NCBI RefSeq assembly: GCF_013373865.1
Contig: NC_050468.1
Coordinates: 2,507,978 to 2,571,977, forward strand
DNA from: Monomorium pharaonis
Lineage: Eukaryota; Arthropoda; Insecta; Hymenoptera; Formicidae
Direction of reading: 5' to 3'
Length of the DNA: 64,000 bases
The notes under the pieces were generated by a model. That model saw only the letters and a list, made by a program, of their open reading frames with translations. It had not been told where the DNA came from and did not search any database. Positions within the stretch are counted from its first letter, which is position 1, and each line of letters begins with the position of its first letter. Position numbers and translations under genes: made by a program. Of this stretch, positions 1 to 12,230 are shown in pieces.

Positions 1-840
1 TTTTCTGTTAATTTAACATATTAAGCATATGTTAAATAGCAACATAAATATTACGTTATTAATATAAAACTAAATGTAAATTTTATAATTTTAAATAATT
101 TTTATGTAACAATTTAATGAGAAAATGATGTCAAAGTAACACATGTAATATGTTACTTTAACATTATAATAATGTTAATGTAACGTGTATAACGTGTAAC
201 AATAACATATTATATATGTTATGTTAACACAATTATAATATTATTTTAACACGTTATATATATTAATTTAACATATATATTATTATTATTATTATTATTA
301 TTAATTTAACATATTATATATGTTAAATAATAATTATTCTAGAAATGCTGAAAAAATGTTTACAATTGCATATATAGATCGTTCCAGGATCATCGATAAA
401 AACTTTGTGTGTATATTATTGGAATCAGTCCAATATTATAATATATGTAAATGCAATCGTACTTGGTTCTCAGTTCTTGGCGACTCCCTTTTATTCACCT
501 AATAGGTGAATCTTTTTCACGAGAAATGCGCCATCTCAGGGTAGATAGTGAAGTCCTCAAAAATGAAACGGTCTTTGTTAAAACTTAATTATAGAGTAAA
601 ATCAACATTTTTTTCTGTCAATTTTAACAGCTAAATCATATCACTAATAATAAACAACATATTTATGGTGTAAAATTAAAAGTACGTGCACATTGTGTTA
701 CTTTTACACTTTTTTTTAGTTATTCTAGTAATTTAACACTTTACTTGAATTAACACAACAGCAATATGTTAAAGTAACAAGCAAATATGTTAAATTTTAA
801 CATAAAAGTCTTAACCAGGATATTTTTTAACAAGAAAACG
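1..840. repeat. A+T-rich repeat tract with TTA microsatellite
   Basis: The tract is very A+T-rich and full of variants of a short motif, TAACATATTATATATGTTA, that is itself nearly palindromic. A TTA microsatellite sits at about 280-305. Related stretches with ATGTTAAAGTAACA recur near 600-850. It probably represents an old hairpin-type repeat, but I could not fix its ends. No credible coding sequence is present. Confidence 0.5.
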
Positions 841-857
841 CAAAATTTTTTACTGTG

Positions 858-1661
858 TAGAAGAAATTCGAAGTTCTCTATCATATACAAGAGAAAATCC
901 TTTCTAATTAATCATACTAACGATACTTGACATAACATTGAGCTCTAATTACCTATAATTACCGTAGAAGTCGCATCGAATAATTTATCCTGAAGTCGTT
1001 AGATCAAACGTGAATATTTTTCTATCGCGTTATTTTACAAAGAGTGCATATTAGGGATAGTATTTCGTGCATTTCGTAATTTTCTAATAAGATGGTTACG
1101 AAAGGAGAATGTATAAAGAATCAATCGTGATAAATCTTCGTTAATTTAATATTCCATAAAAAACGATGAGAGAATTTGATGCGGCAAATATTATATTATT
1201 TGCAGGTTCCATACGTTTCCATCGTTTTCTCTCTTTCGACTTTCTTATTTACAGAAGTTTATTACGATTTAAATTTGTCCTATTTTTATTAATAATTTAT
1301 AATCTCGTCATGTAATCGCGAGTGTGCGTAGCAGCTATCGACGCGAGCTTAGGCGCGGTGCGGCGAAACGTGGGAATGGCGACGACGCCACGCTTCTCCT
1401 TCTTCCCCCCGCCGCCGCCGCCGCCACCACCGCCACCGCCGCCGGCAGCCAATGCTTGAGACAGTAGGCTATCTCGTGCTATGGCTCGAGCGGCTCGAGC
1501 CCTTCCTTCGGCGCGCAAGGCGCGCTTTCATTCGCATAATTTAAAAAATTTATATCTCGATTATTAGCAGACCAAACCCATAACAATATTGGACTTTTAT
1601 GTTCATCTCGATCCCATCTACCTTTTTACGAACAGTGACCAGCATGCTTTGAGATTCCCTG
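858..1661. mobile_element. Palindromic DNA element, family D, right half (D1)
   Basis: This segment matches the D2 element at 46469-48631 in inverted and direct copies. Shared parts include the CAGGGA...TCCCTG-type terminus, the block around GACCAGCATGC, and an internal G+C-rich block at about 1320-1520. Only the right half lies here. Its end at 1661 abuts TATA, and the next element starts at 1666. The 73-residue ORF with a poly-Gly run on the minus strand is a by-product of a GCC-repeat inside the G+C block. No transposase is visible. Confidence 0.65.
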
Positions 1662-1665
1662 TATA

Positions 1666-2651
1666 CAGGGTATTTGGTAAAAATTTATGCAATTTTTACA
1701 AGCAGGTAGAGCGCATTAAGCTGAACATAAAGTCCTTATCGTTTTTCCATTTTCGCAATAGTTAACGAGTTATAGACTTGTAAAATTTTCTGTATTACCC
1801 CGGCCTACCGGCAAATGCAAGCGCGCCGAGCGCCCGGCCGCGGCGGCCGCCTTTCCCTAGCGCTTGAACCTTGAGATTGCTTGGCGCGCGAGGGGAGTTG
1901 TTACAACAAGCGACAACGCACAAGCGACGCGTAAAGCTGGATTCTCCCTTTGAGTTATGATAGTTCCTTACCTTTTTTAATGAAAATAAAATTTTCTAAC
2001 GACAAAAAGTATGTGTGTACGTGTATATACATGTGTACAAAAAAATATCAGTTCTAATCTTTAAAGAAGCAATTACTAAATTAATTTTTTTTAATAAATA
2101 ATGATTATTTTTAATAAAAAATATTTTTTTGATGATAATCTTAAACGTCGTAAACTGTCATTACAAATTTTAAAAGAAGCTATTACCATGTGCTAAAAAA
2201 AATTTATACTTTTTTAAACAACATTAGAAAATTTTATCGATTAAAATGGAAATAACAACCAAATAAAATGTTTGTTTCAACTTTATATTCTTAATAAAAA
2301 ATTAAATAACGAGGATATTTTTAATAAAATTAATCCTTGTGATAGACTTATAATACACGGAAAAAACTTTATGGTAAAAATTACTATGGTAAGTAGTAAA
2401 CGCGTGCCAAGGAAGAATTATGAAAATTTTTATTATGTTTTTCATCAAATTACGATAATATTTACACTACTTATATAATATAATTCTCTGAAATTTTTTC
2501 TTACAGTTTGTGGTTACTATCATAAATAATAAATTATACATAATTTTACTATAAAATTTTCTCCGTGTAGATTTACGAATATATAAATTTATTAATATGT
2601 TTGAAAACTTATAAACAATATTTATTTAATTCAAGAAAATTTTAGTATGTA

Positions 2652-2694
<43 letters not shown>

Positions 2695-2993
2695 CGCGCG
2701 CGCGCGCGCGTGCGTGCGTACTTACGCGAGAAAAGAATAATCACTTTGTGACAAAAATATTATTATTCCTTAGTTCACGATTTTATATCATTATTATTAT
2801 TCATGCTCATTATTATACAATACACGCACACGTAGAAAAATATGATTCTAATTTTAAGAAAATCAATTATTCAGTTTTAATTTTATTTTTTTTTAATAAT
2901 TATCTTATCTTTAATGGTTGAGAAGAATATTCTGTTAATAATAAACACCTCACTTTACATAAAAAAAATGTTTAACATTTTCGTGTATGTACA

Positions 2994-3025
<32 letters not shown>

Positions 3026-4029
3026 TTACATACTAAAATTTTCTTGAATTAAATAAATATTGTTCATAAGTTTTCAAACATTTAATAAATTTATATATTC
3101 GTAAATCTACACGGAGAAAATTTTATAGTAAAATTATGTCTAATTTATTATTTATGATAGTAACCACGAACTGTAAGAAGAAATTTCAGAGAATTATATC
3201 ATATAAGTAATGTAAACATTATCATAATTTGATGAAAAACATAATAAAAATTTTCATAATTCTTCCTTGGCACGCGTTTACTACTTACCATAGTAATTTT
3301 TACCATGAAGTTTTTTCCGTGTATTATAAGTCTATAACAAGGATTAATTTTATTAAAAATATCCTCGTTATTTAATTTTTAATTAAAAATATAAAGTTGA
3401 AACAAACATTTTATTTGGTTGTTATTTCCATTTTAATCAATAAAATTTTCTAATGTTGTTTAAAAAAGTATAAATTTTTTTTTGGCACATGGTAATAGCT
3501 TCTTTTAAAATTTGTAATGACAGTTTACGGCGTTTAAGACTATCATCAAAAAAATATTTTTTATTAAAAATAATCATTATTTATTAAAAAAAATAAATTT
3601 AATAATTGCTTCTTTAAGCATTAGAACTGATATTTTTTTTGTACACATGCATGTACACGTACACACGTACACATACTTTTTGTCGTTAGAAAATTTTATT
3701 TTCATTAAAAAAGGTAAGGAACTATCATAATTCAAAGGGAGAATTTAGCGTTACGCGTCGCTTATGCGTATTATTGCTTGTTGTAACAACTCCCCCCGCG
3801 CGCCTAGCAATCTCAAGGTTCAAGCGCTAGGGAGGGGCGGCCGCCGCGGCCGGACGCTCAGCGCGCTTGCATTTGCCGGTAGGCCGGGCTAATACAGAAA
3901 ATTTTACAAGTCACTAACTTGTTAAATATTGCGAAAATGGAAAAACGGTAGAGAGTGAAGACTTTTCTATTCAATTTCATGCGCTCTACCTGCTCATGAA
4001 CATTCTATAAAAAAACACCAGACACCCTG
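1666..4029. mobile_element. Palindromic DNA element, family C (C1)
   Basis: The whole 2.36-kb element is a giant imperfect inverted repeat centred near 2850. The ends read CAGGGTATTTGGTA and, on the other side, the inverse of CAGGGTGTCTGG. TATA lies immediately outside each end. Both arms contain the same G+C-rich block (GGCCTACCGGCAAATGCAAG and its inverse) and the same ordered A+T-rich sequence down to a CA/TG microsatellite. Two more copies lie at 41814-44033 and 44042-46350. No transposase ORF is visible, so it is presumably non-autonomous. The superfamily is not assigned. Confidence 0.8.
2653..2712. repeat. (TG)n-(CG)n microsatellite
   Basis: A TG run grades into a CG run inside the left arm of palindromic element C1. 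The matching place in the right arm (about 2993-3025) has a CA run, so the microsatellite is part of the element. It has expanded differently in each arm. Confidence 0.9.
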
Positions 4030-4035
4030 TATATA

Positions 4036-5334
4036 CACAGGCGCAAAAAAAAACGAAACAAAATTTTTGACCGATTTTTAGGCAATCTTCAAAATGATGC
4101 AACTTTGCGAAAAATCATCCAAATTACATGTACTTTTTTTTAAATTAAAGGGCAAAGGCTCTACTTTGAGAATCCTTACGCGAAAGTTTGATTTGTTAAG
4201 TGCGAACCTTTTGTATCGCATAAAAACCAAACATGTGTTTTTTAAATAAAAAAAATAAAAGTTTGTTATCATTTTGCACACATTTTTCGTTAAAATCTTG
4301 CTAATATTAATTCAGATTCTTAAAGTTCATTTTTTTCTAAGCAATTTTCAAAAAATATACATGTCGATACGATGTTTTTTGTTAATTGCACGCGAGTTTG
4401 AAATTTGCATTGCATTTTAAGGTATTTTAGCGAATATATACGGTATTTTTTTAATATCAGAATTTTGAGTATCAATATGATATTGCACATTGATTTTATT
4501 CGTGTTGAACTCAATCATACCGCTGTCATCAAAGTGACCCGATCTGCACCACGTGGAAAATGACGATCGGATTTTGTACATCATGTGGCTCTGAAATTCA
4601 TCGGTGGAAATTTGTACTTACTGATCTGAATATAACGGATAGCTGATGCACCAATTTCACTGAAGTCAACAGAAGATCACATTCATCTATACTCACAAAC
4701 CCACGCATACACGTAAACATACACATACTTATAAATAAAAAATAAAAGTTTAAATTTTATTTTAAAAAATCAGCCTTTTCAGGGCCACATGATGTACAAA
4801 ATCCGATCGTCATTCTCCACGTAGTGCAGATCGGGTCACTTTGATGACAGCGGTATGATTAAGTTCAACACGAATAAAATCAATGTGCAATATCATATTA
4901 ATACTCAAAATTCATGATATTAAAAAAATACCGTATTTATTCGCTAAAATATCTTAAAATGCAGTGCAAATTTCAAACTCGCGTGCAATCAACAAAAAAC
5001 ATCGTATCGACATGTCTTTTTTTTTTAAATTGCTTAGAAAAGAACTTTAAGAATCTGAATTAATATTAGAAAGATTTTAACAAAAAACTTGTGCAAAATG
5101 ATAACAAACTTTTACTTTTTTCAATTAAAAAACACATGTTTGGTTTTCATGCGATACAAAAGGTTCGCACTTAACAAATCAAACTTTCGCGTAAAGATTC
5201 TCAAAGTAGAGTCTTTGCCCTTTAATTTAAAAAAAAGTACATGTAATTTGGATGATTTTTCGCAAAGTTGCATCACTTTGAAGATTGCCTAAAAATCGAT
5301 CAAAAATTTTGTTTCGTTTTTTTTTGCGCCAGTG
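4036..5334. mobile_element. Palindromic DNA element, family F
   Basis: The two arms (about 4036-4610 and 4780-5334) are inverted copies. This is why nearly the same 67-residue ORF appears on the minus strand at 4078-4281 and on the plus strand at 5089-5292. The ends are CACAGGCGCAAAA and TTTTGCGCCAGTG, one mismatch from perfect inverses, and each is flanked by TATA. The short ORFs show no known domain and look like chance reading of the arms. Confidence 0.75.
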
Positions 5335-5689
5335 TATATATACAGGGTAATTCCAAATAACTATATGTCTTTGCATACACATATTCTTAGTAATATTCTG
5401 AGTCAACTTTTTCTTTCGCAAAAAATTATCCAGAGCTTAGATTTCTAGATATAATAAGAAATAGTTTACGTATCCTGAATCAGATACAAGAGGTAAGCAG
5501 GGGTGGCACAACTCACCGCTGCTCGCGGGCACCACGAGGCGTCTGCTGCGCTCAATAATCGATAATCATCTCAATTATCTTTAACGATGGTATTTAGTAT
5601 TTTGAATCATCCGAATATTATGTAATAAAGAAATGAATAGGTGACAGAGAGAGAGAGAGAGAGAGAGAGAGACTGAGAGGAGAACTTAA

Positions 5690-5921
5690 AAAGGAAAACT
5701 TTATTAAAAGCTGCGAACACGATTACAACTATTCCGAGCACGTCCGCACGAGTTGACGTCTCAGGAAGTTCTCAACAAAACCATTTGTTTATACATAACT
5801 AAGCAACGCCGGGGCCGATAGACTCAGCTGACTGAAGCAATCGATATATTGATTTTTCCGCGTAAAGCTTGCGCTCACAATGCGCGCAAAGCTCACGCTC
5901 GCGAAGCTCACGTTCGCAACA
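5690..5921 (-). repeat. Gypsy LTR fragment captured in E1
   Basis: Read on the minus strand, this matches the first three quarters of the LTR at 23838-24154. It runs from the start TGTTGCGAACG through the tract around CAATATATCGATTGC to the AATAAA signal (5700-5705 on this strand). It stops just after the polyadenylation signal, so the U5 part is missing. ATAT sits directly beside the LTR start, as it does beside the intact element. Confidence 0.8.
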
Positions 5922-6430
5922 ATATTCTTCAACAAATTATAATAGTAAATCAAATATTAATCAATATTTTTATTTTTAAGTTGCCGCGTTCCCAGACACA
6001 TATTCGACAGTGTTACCACACAATAACCAATAAAGTCAGTTGTTTGCTTGCTTAGCTGAGCTCGATGTCAGCTGACATCGAGTAACTAGTAAACACGTGT
6101 TGTGTGTTCGTCGAGTAAATACGTGTTTCTTTCTTCGAGTAATTTTGACGTGCCGAGTGATTAGTAATGTTTAATAGTTAAATGTTTCGTACTATTTTTT
6201 TGATGTGTAAATAAATTCGATCAAGTGAGTGAACAGAGTGTGTGTGTGTGTGTGCGCGTGTGTATGGCTGTGTAAACGAGTGAAGTGATAAAATGTAAGA
6301 AGAAAGAAGAAAGATTTAATCCGATAAACTGAAGGATGGATCGTGAGAACAATCAATTGATTGCGGAATGGTACGTGCGTAAACAGGTTCGAACAGGTTC
6401 TTTCTCCCCTCTTTCTCCTCTCAGTCTTTC
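5922..6430 (+). other. Captured segment with UTR-like sequence and an ATG
   Basis: This cargo of element E1 is unlike the arms. It contains a palindrome, CTCGATGTCAGCTGACATCGAG, near 6060, a GT run near 6240, and an ATG at 6336. The ATG opens a short reading frame beginning MDRENNQLIAEWYVRKQVRT, which then runs into the TC microsatellite of the right arm. It could be the 5' end of a captured gene or of the element's own lost transposase. I recognise no domain. The same block occurs inverted in copy E2. Confidence 0.35.
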
Positions 6431-6812
6431 TCTCTCTCTCTCTCTCTCTCTGTCACCTATTCATTTCTTTATTACATAATATTCGGATGATTCAAAATAC
6501 TAAATACCATCGTTAAAGATAATTGAGATGATTATCGATTATTGAGCGCAGCAGACGCCTCGTGATGCCCGCGAGCAGCGGTGAGTTGTGCCACCCCTGC
6601 TTACCTTTTGTATCTGATTCAGGATACGTAAACTATTTCTTATTATATCTAGAAATCTAAGCTCTGGATAATTTTTTGCGAAAGAAAAAGTTGACTCGGA
6701 ATATTACTAAGAATATGTGTATGCAAGGACATATAGTTATTTGGAATCACCCTGTATATACATATACGTATGTGCCTACGTATATTTTCATTGGAAGGAA
6801 GATCTTTTCAAT

Positions 6813-7268
6813 AGGAAGGAGATCTCTGGTCCTCATACATTTTTTTTCAAATTTATAAAAACGTTGACACCTTCTATATATTAAACACGCATGTATATTT
6901 TCTCGTATTAAATAGAATAATTTATAAATATCGTATTTTATTTGTTGAATACTGGCAAGATTTTTTTACGGTTTTCCTTTAGCCTTGTGACAAATGTCGG
7001 TATTCTGTATGAGTTCCGCCAAATAAAATATTTTATTACAATTTAAATATATTTTATTCCATAAATTTACCTCTTCTTTTTCTTTTTTGAGTTGAATTTT
7101 ATTATTAAATGCAAATTATTTTGAATTCTTTAATTTATGTTAAATATATATACACAAATATACATGCAAACGATATGCAAATACATACGTGCGTGTTAAA
7201 TATATAAAAAATGTTAACGTTTTTATAAATTTGTAAAAAATTGTATGGGGACCAAAGATCTCCTTCCT
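6813..7268. mobile_element. Hairpin MITE
   Basis: The terminal inverted repeats are about 90 bp. The left end starts AGGAAGGAGATCT and the right end finishes AGATCTCCTTCCT. They continue inward through GTATG.. and ..AAAACGTT on both sides. The 280-bp centre is A+T-rich with no ORF. Its size and structure fit a non-autonomous DNA transposon. The target duplication could not be fixed. Confidence 0.7.
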
Positions 7269-7344
7269 ATTAGTAATGGATATTTTACTGAAACCTCACG
7301 TGATGCGCCTGCGCGAGAACAACCGGCCTATCTATCAACTCTGA

Positions 7345-8261
7345 TATTAAACTTATTCACCCGTGTCGTGTGCAAAATGTATATATGTATATATATCAGT
7401 ATAAATGTATTCTCAAACTCATTAAATTAAATTATATAATTATCTTTATTATTAGAGTGTGCTATGTGCATATAGTGTAAATAATATAATTATGCAAATA
7501 GTTATTGTAGTTTATATTTTATACTTCTCTCTTGATATTATATATTTTGTTATATTATATTTGCAGTTTTAAATATTAAAAAAATACTTTATATTAATCT
7601 ATATTCGCATTGGTAACAATGAAAATGTACGTACGCACATACGTATATATATGCTACTTTTGTTAGATACATGCATTTATGCTTTATATCGTGTAATACG
7701 TTGAGTATTATGTAATTAAAATTAATCCATTTTTATGTTCTAATATAAAAATATTCGCAGGAGAGACAGTTATTGAATGTGACGCAACTAAAGAAATAAC
7801 ACAACTTCTAGCGCGACGCCTATAGCACGAGATTATCATCTCGTTTTGCCAATAATTGAGAATGATAGAACCCATATATTATTATTATATATGGATGGAT
7901 TCGGCTTTTAATGCTCTTTAATTTTTGTCCTTACAAAATTTTCAAAATATCGAAAAAAGGGGTAAGGTGCAGTAAATTAAAAAGTTTAAAATTTTTTAAA
8001 AACTTAAATATACTATTGTAAAGAGTATAAAATGCCATAAAACTGTTGTATAAAACATTTTTTCATAAACCTTATATTTTCGTATATATTTTAAAGATAT
8101 TCGCCAAAAACGAAAAAATGCGTTATTTTCAAGAGGTGGTTTCAAACTCCTAAACGTCGAGATACACGGCTAAAAAAATATGGGTCTAATATTTATTTAT
8201 GTTCTATAACATATATAAAGTTTATTAAAATCGGTGAGGGATCGTTTTGTCCGTTCCCTTG
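7345..8261 (+). mobile_element. Half of palindromic element, family G2
   Basis: This matches 12958-13743 directly and 9605-10047 plus 11492-11770 in inverse. The outer end is GTCCGTTCCCTTG. The sequence before it contains conserved landmarks such as AATATCGAAAAAAGG and CCTAAACGTCGAGATACACGG. Its inner end near 7345 is adjacent to the MITE, so the other arm is missing here. No coding sequence is present. Confidence 0.65.
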
Positions 8262-8790
8262 TTAGAGTTTTTTGTCCCCCTTCTTTCCCCGAATCTCGTG
8301 GATTCCGAGTGTGATCCTCGCGTATTCCGCTCACCCCTCCTGCCTCCTCCCTCTCATTCGCCGATCCGCGAGGACTCACCCCAAGTTCCTCCTCCCACGT
8401 TCTCTCCCATTAACTCCCCGAAGCCAACTAATGAACCCCCATCACCCCCACTCTCCCCCGCACCATTCGATTCAAGTATTGAAATCCTGGAAGAATTCGA
8501 CATTTCGCCCGTCCGCTCCCGTTATTACTATTACAATTCAACTCAGATCCTTGGAAGACATAATCCATCAGTTCCCCCAAAAATTTGCCCCCAGACGCGC
8601 TCCCAGATATTCGCTAATTTATTACAAAATAGATTTAGATGCTCTTTTTACTATAGTTTTCGCTCTCCTTCCAGATGACCATATCCCTGTCTTCTTATCC
8701 CGGGATTCCCTCCCTTACACAGTACCCGCAAATTTTTTCTACAATTTTTCCCTCCTTCCACAGTCATCCTACAAGAACTAGAATAACCCT
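8262..8790 (+). pseudogene. Pro-rich protein relic, paralogue of the gene at 37.9-38.8 kb
   Basis: Two overlapping plus-strand frames (8247-8678 and 8272-8781) together give a protein-like sequence. The first part is Pro/Ser-rich. Next comes SSIEILEEFDI...RYYYYNSTQ in one frame. The other frame gives IDLDALF and VPANFFYNF near the C terminus. The 38-kb gene has the matching pieces in the same order: PSIEFLDEFD, RHYYYNDTQ, AIDPDVF and VPVDFFYNF. At least one frameshift breaks this copy. The family is not one I recognise; it might be a mobile-element or viral ORF. No membrane segment or known catalytic motif is visible. It lies between two G2 pieces and is followed by 99-bp tandem repeats. Confidence 0.5.
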
Positions 8791-8883
8791 TAAAATAACC
8801 TAAAATGAATTCGTTTGTAATTGACGTTATATGTAACTTTATATTACAAGTTGCGATTAATCTTTAATTTTATTACTGTCTGA

Positions 8884-9155
8884 TATTCATTTATTGATAA
8901 TCGTGTAATTCATTGTAACTGACTTAATTCATGTAATATTATAACTAAAAACATGCGACTAATCTCTGAATTTATAGTTCAATATTCATTTATTGATAAT
9001 CGTGTAATTCATTGTAACTGACTTAATTTAAGTAATGTTATAACTAAAAACGTGCGACTAATCTCTGAATTTATAGTTCAATATTCATTTATTGATAATC
9101 GTCTAATTCATTATAACTGACTTAATTTATATAATATTATTACTAAAAAGATATA
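8884..9155. repeat. 99-bp tandem repeat, about 2.7 copies
   Basis: The segment starting TATTCATTTATTGATAATCG recurs at 8884, 8983 and 9082, an exact 99-bp spacing. The copies differ at scattered bases and the third is incomplete. It lies just downstream of the Pro-rich relic. Confidence 0.9.
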
Positions 9156-9604
9156 TATATTTTTATATCTAAAAGTTATCACGACTTCAGTTTCTTGTAT
9201 TCCCATTTTAAATTCGTATTCATTTCTTTTTAAACAAAAATGTGTTATTAAAATAAATATTTTTTTAGTTTTAAGGAATTACATTGTTTATTTAATTACC
9301 ACTTCCCCTCGTCCCGAACAAAGATAGCACCTGGTCCAATCCCGAGTTAAAGCGATTCAATTCGTTGATTCAAAACTTGGATCGATGGACGCACGAATCA
9401 AAAACGGGTTATAACGAGCTTACCGGCACAATGACCTACATTTTTCTGTCACAAAAAGTGCGTTCGACCCGAGGCACCTACCCTCTCTTAATTTGTACGC
9501 CTACGAGAATTCTACGTTTTGTTACGTCCTTCCCTGCCTTACCTGTTCTCCCTGAAATATCCTTCCTACCAACTAAATAGAGTTAAAGCCTATAAGGCTG
9601 GACA
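9156..9604. other. Unassigned interval
   Basis: The first half is A+T-rich. The second half (about 9300-9580) is more balanced in composition and contains a 71-codon plus-strand ORF with no recognisable motif. It could be the tail of the element that carried the Pro-rich relic. Confidence 0.3.
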
Positions 9605-10047
9605 TAACACAATAGTTTTTACAAACTATTTATATTTTTCACAAAATATTTATATTTTAAAAAAATTTTCAAAAACTTTTTAATTTACCCTATCCCCACC
9701 TCTTTTTCCGACATTTTGAAAATTTTGTAAGGACAAAAAATTAAAGAGCATTAAAACCCGAATTTATCTATATACAATAATATATATCATTCTCAATTAT
9801 TGGCAAAACGAGATAATAATCTTGTGCTATAGGTGCCGCGCTAGAAACTGCGATATTTCTTTAGTCGCGTCACAATCAATAAGTGCCTCTCCTGCGTATA
9901 TTTTTATATTAAAACATAAAAACGGATTAATCTTAATTACATAATACCCAACGTATTACACGATATAAAGCATAAATGCATATATATTACAAAAGTAGCA
10001 GTATATATACGTATGTGCGTACATTTTCATTGTTACAAATGTAAATA
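9605..10047 (-). mobile_element. Family G2 arm, inverted, outer part
   Basis: This is the inverse of 7620-7990. It includes the conserved stretch around CATTCTCAATTATTGGC and the TACGTACGCACATACGT-like block. The extreme GGTTCCCTTG-type end is missing, so the arm is truncated at about 9605. It is interrupted by element E2 and resumes at 11492. Confidence 0.65.
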
Positions 10048-11126
10048 CAGGGTGATTCCAAATAACTATATGTCCTTGCATACACATATTCTTAGTAATA
10101 TTCTGAGTCAACTTTTTCTTTCGCAAAAAATTATCCAGAGCTTAGATTTCTAGATATAATAAGAAATAGTTTACGTATCCTGAATCAGATACAAGAGGTA
10201 AGCAGGGGTGGCACAACTCACCGCTGCTCGCGGGCACCACGAGGCGTCTGCTGCGCTCAATAATCGATAATCATCTCAATTATCTTTAACGATGGTATTT
10301 AGTATTTTGAATCATCCGAATATTATGTAATAAAGAAATGAATAGGTGACAGAGAGAGAGAGAGAGAGAGAGAAAGACTGAGAGGAGAAAGAGGGGAGAA
10401 AGAACCTGTTCGAACCTGTTTACGCACGTACCATTCCGCAATCAATTGATTGTTCTCACGATCCATCCTTCAGTTTATCGGATTAAATCTTTCTTCTTTC
10501 TTCTTACATTTTATCACTTCACTCGTTTACACAGCCATACACACGCGCACACACACACACACACTCTGTTCACTCACTTGATCGAATTTATTTACACATC
10601 AAAAAAATAGTACGAAACATTTAACTATTAAACATTACTAATCACTCGGCACGTCAAAATTACTCGAAGAAAGAAACACGTATTTACTCGACGAACACAC
10701 AACACGTGTTTACTAGTTACTCGATGTCAGCTGACATCGAGCTCAGCTAAGCAAGCAAACAACTGACTTTATTGGTTATTGTGTGGTAACACTATCGAAT
10801 ATGTGTCTGGGAACGCGGCAACTTAAAAATAAAAATATTGATTAATATTTGATTTACTATTATAATTTGTTGAAGAATATTGTTGCGAACGTGAGCTTCG
10901 CGAGCGTGAGCTTTGCGCGCATTGTGAGCGCAAGCTTTACGTGGAAAAATCAATATATCGATTGCTTCAGTCAGCTGAGTCTATCGGCCCCGGCGTTGCT
11001 TAGTTATGTATAAACAAATGGTTTTGTTGAGAACTTCCTGAGACGTCAACTCGTGCGGACGTGCTCGGAATAGTTGTAATCGTGTTCGCAGCTTTTAATA
11101 AAGTTTTCCTTTTTAAGTTCTCCTCT

Positions 11127-11191
<65 letters not shown>

Positions 11192-11491
11192 ACCTATTCA
11201 TTTCTTTATTACATAATATTCGGATGATTCAAAATACTAAATACCATCGTTAAAGATAATTGAGATGATTATCGATTATTGAGCGCAGCAGACGCCTCGT
11301 GGTGCCCGCGAGCAGCGGTGAGTTGTGCCACCCCTGCTTACCTCTTGTATCTGATTCAGGATACGTAAACTATTTCTTATTATATCTAGAAATCTAAGCT
11401 CTGGATAATTTTTTGCGAAAGAAAAAGTTGACTCAGAATATTACTAAGAATATGTGTATGCAAGGACATATAGTTATTTGGAATCACCCTG
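10048..11491. mobile_element. Composite palindromic element, family E, copy 2
   Basis: The element has the same arms and cargo as E1 (5343-6754), inserted in the opposite orientation. The termini are CAGGGTGATTCC and GGAATCACCCTG. The captured LTR piece is on the plus strand at 10881-11110, beginning TGTTGCGAACGTGAG and ending just past AATAAA. The UTR-like cargo with its ATG lies on the minus strand at about 10380-10880. The TC microsatellite of the right arm is much longer here (about 11130-11190). It sits inside a G2 arm, so it is younger than that arm. Confidence 0.8.
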
Positions 11492-11770
11492 TATATGTAG
11501 ATATAAAGCATTAATATAAAGCAAAATATTTTTTTATATTCAAAACTGCAAAAACAATATATCAAAATATATAATATTAAGAGAAAAGTATAAAATATAA
11601 ACTGCAATAACTATTTGTATAATTATATTATTTACACTATATGCACAAAGCACGCTCTGATAATAAAGATAATATAATTATATAATTTCATTTAATGAGT
11701 CTGAAAATACATTTATTCGGATGTATATATACATTTTGCACACGACACGGGCGAATAATTTCAGTATCTA
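11492..11770 (-). mobile_element. Family G2 arm, inverted, inner part
   Basis: This continues the G2 arm interrupted by E2. It is the inverse of 7345-7610, with the TTTGCACACGACACGGG block (inverse of CCCGTGTCGTGTGCAAA at about 7352) near its end. Together with 12958-13743 it may form the two arms of one palindrome whose centre holds the 71-bp-array element. Confidence 0.6.
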
Positions 11771-11849
11771 AGCTAATCTAAATATCAATATCTAAATGTT
11801 TTCTTTAAAAAGTTCTCTTAAAGTTTTCATTCTGACAAGCGTGTTGTTT

Positions 11850-12230
11850 GGATAACTTCCACCATGGAAGTAAATGTTCCATAGAGCTATGGAAGTTTAG
11901 TGGATCCATAATAGACGTCTATCTAACTTCCACCATGGAAGAAAACATCCAATGGAGCTATGGATGTTTAATGGATGCCTAATGGATGTCTATCTAACTT
12001 CCACCATGGAGGTAAACCTCCAATGGAGCCATGGAAGTTTACTGGATCCCTAATGGACGTCTATCTAACTTCTGCCATGTAGGTAAACCTCCAATGGAGC
12101 TAAGGAAGTTTACTAGACCTCTAATAGACGTCCATCTGACTTCCAGCATGGACATAGACGTCCCATGGATCTATGAAGGTTTAATGGACGTCCATTGGAC
12201 ATCCACTGGATGCCAATTTCTATGTGGGTA
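11850..12230. repeat. 71-bp tandem array, five units
   Basis: The motif ACCATGG or a one-to-two-base variant recurs at 11861, 11932, 12003, 12074 and 12145, an exact 71-bp period. Units contain AACTTCCACCATGGAAG and self-complementary AGACGTCT or GGACGTCC cores. The array ends at TTTCTATGTGGG. A second, diverged block with the same vocabulary at 12690-12957 ends with TTTCTATGTGAGG, so the two arrays probably bound one element of about 1.1 kb. The 66-codon ORF in the array is an artefact of the repeat. Confidence 0.85.

Larger units (their letters stand above)
5343..6754. mobile_element. Composite palindromic element, family E, copy 1
   Basis: The termini are CAGGGTAATTCC and GGAATCACCCTG with TATA outside, and the inverted arms are about 330 bp each. 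Each arm includes a GA/TC microsatellite and the block around GGGGTGGCACAACTCACC. Between the arms sits unique cargo: a piece of the LTR of the gypsy element found at 23.8 kb, then a segment that looks like a 5' untranslated region with an ATG. Copy 2 at 10048-11491 carries the same cargo, so the cargo was acquired before the family spread. Confidence 0.8.

Noticed and set aside
4078..5292. Nearly identical 67-residue ORFs on opposite strands
   Set aside because: They are mirror images in the two arms of palindromic element F and have no known domain.
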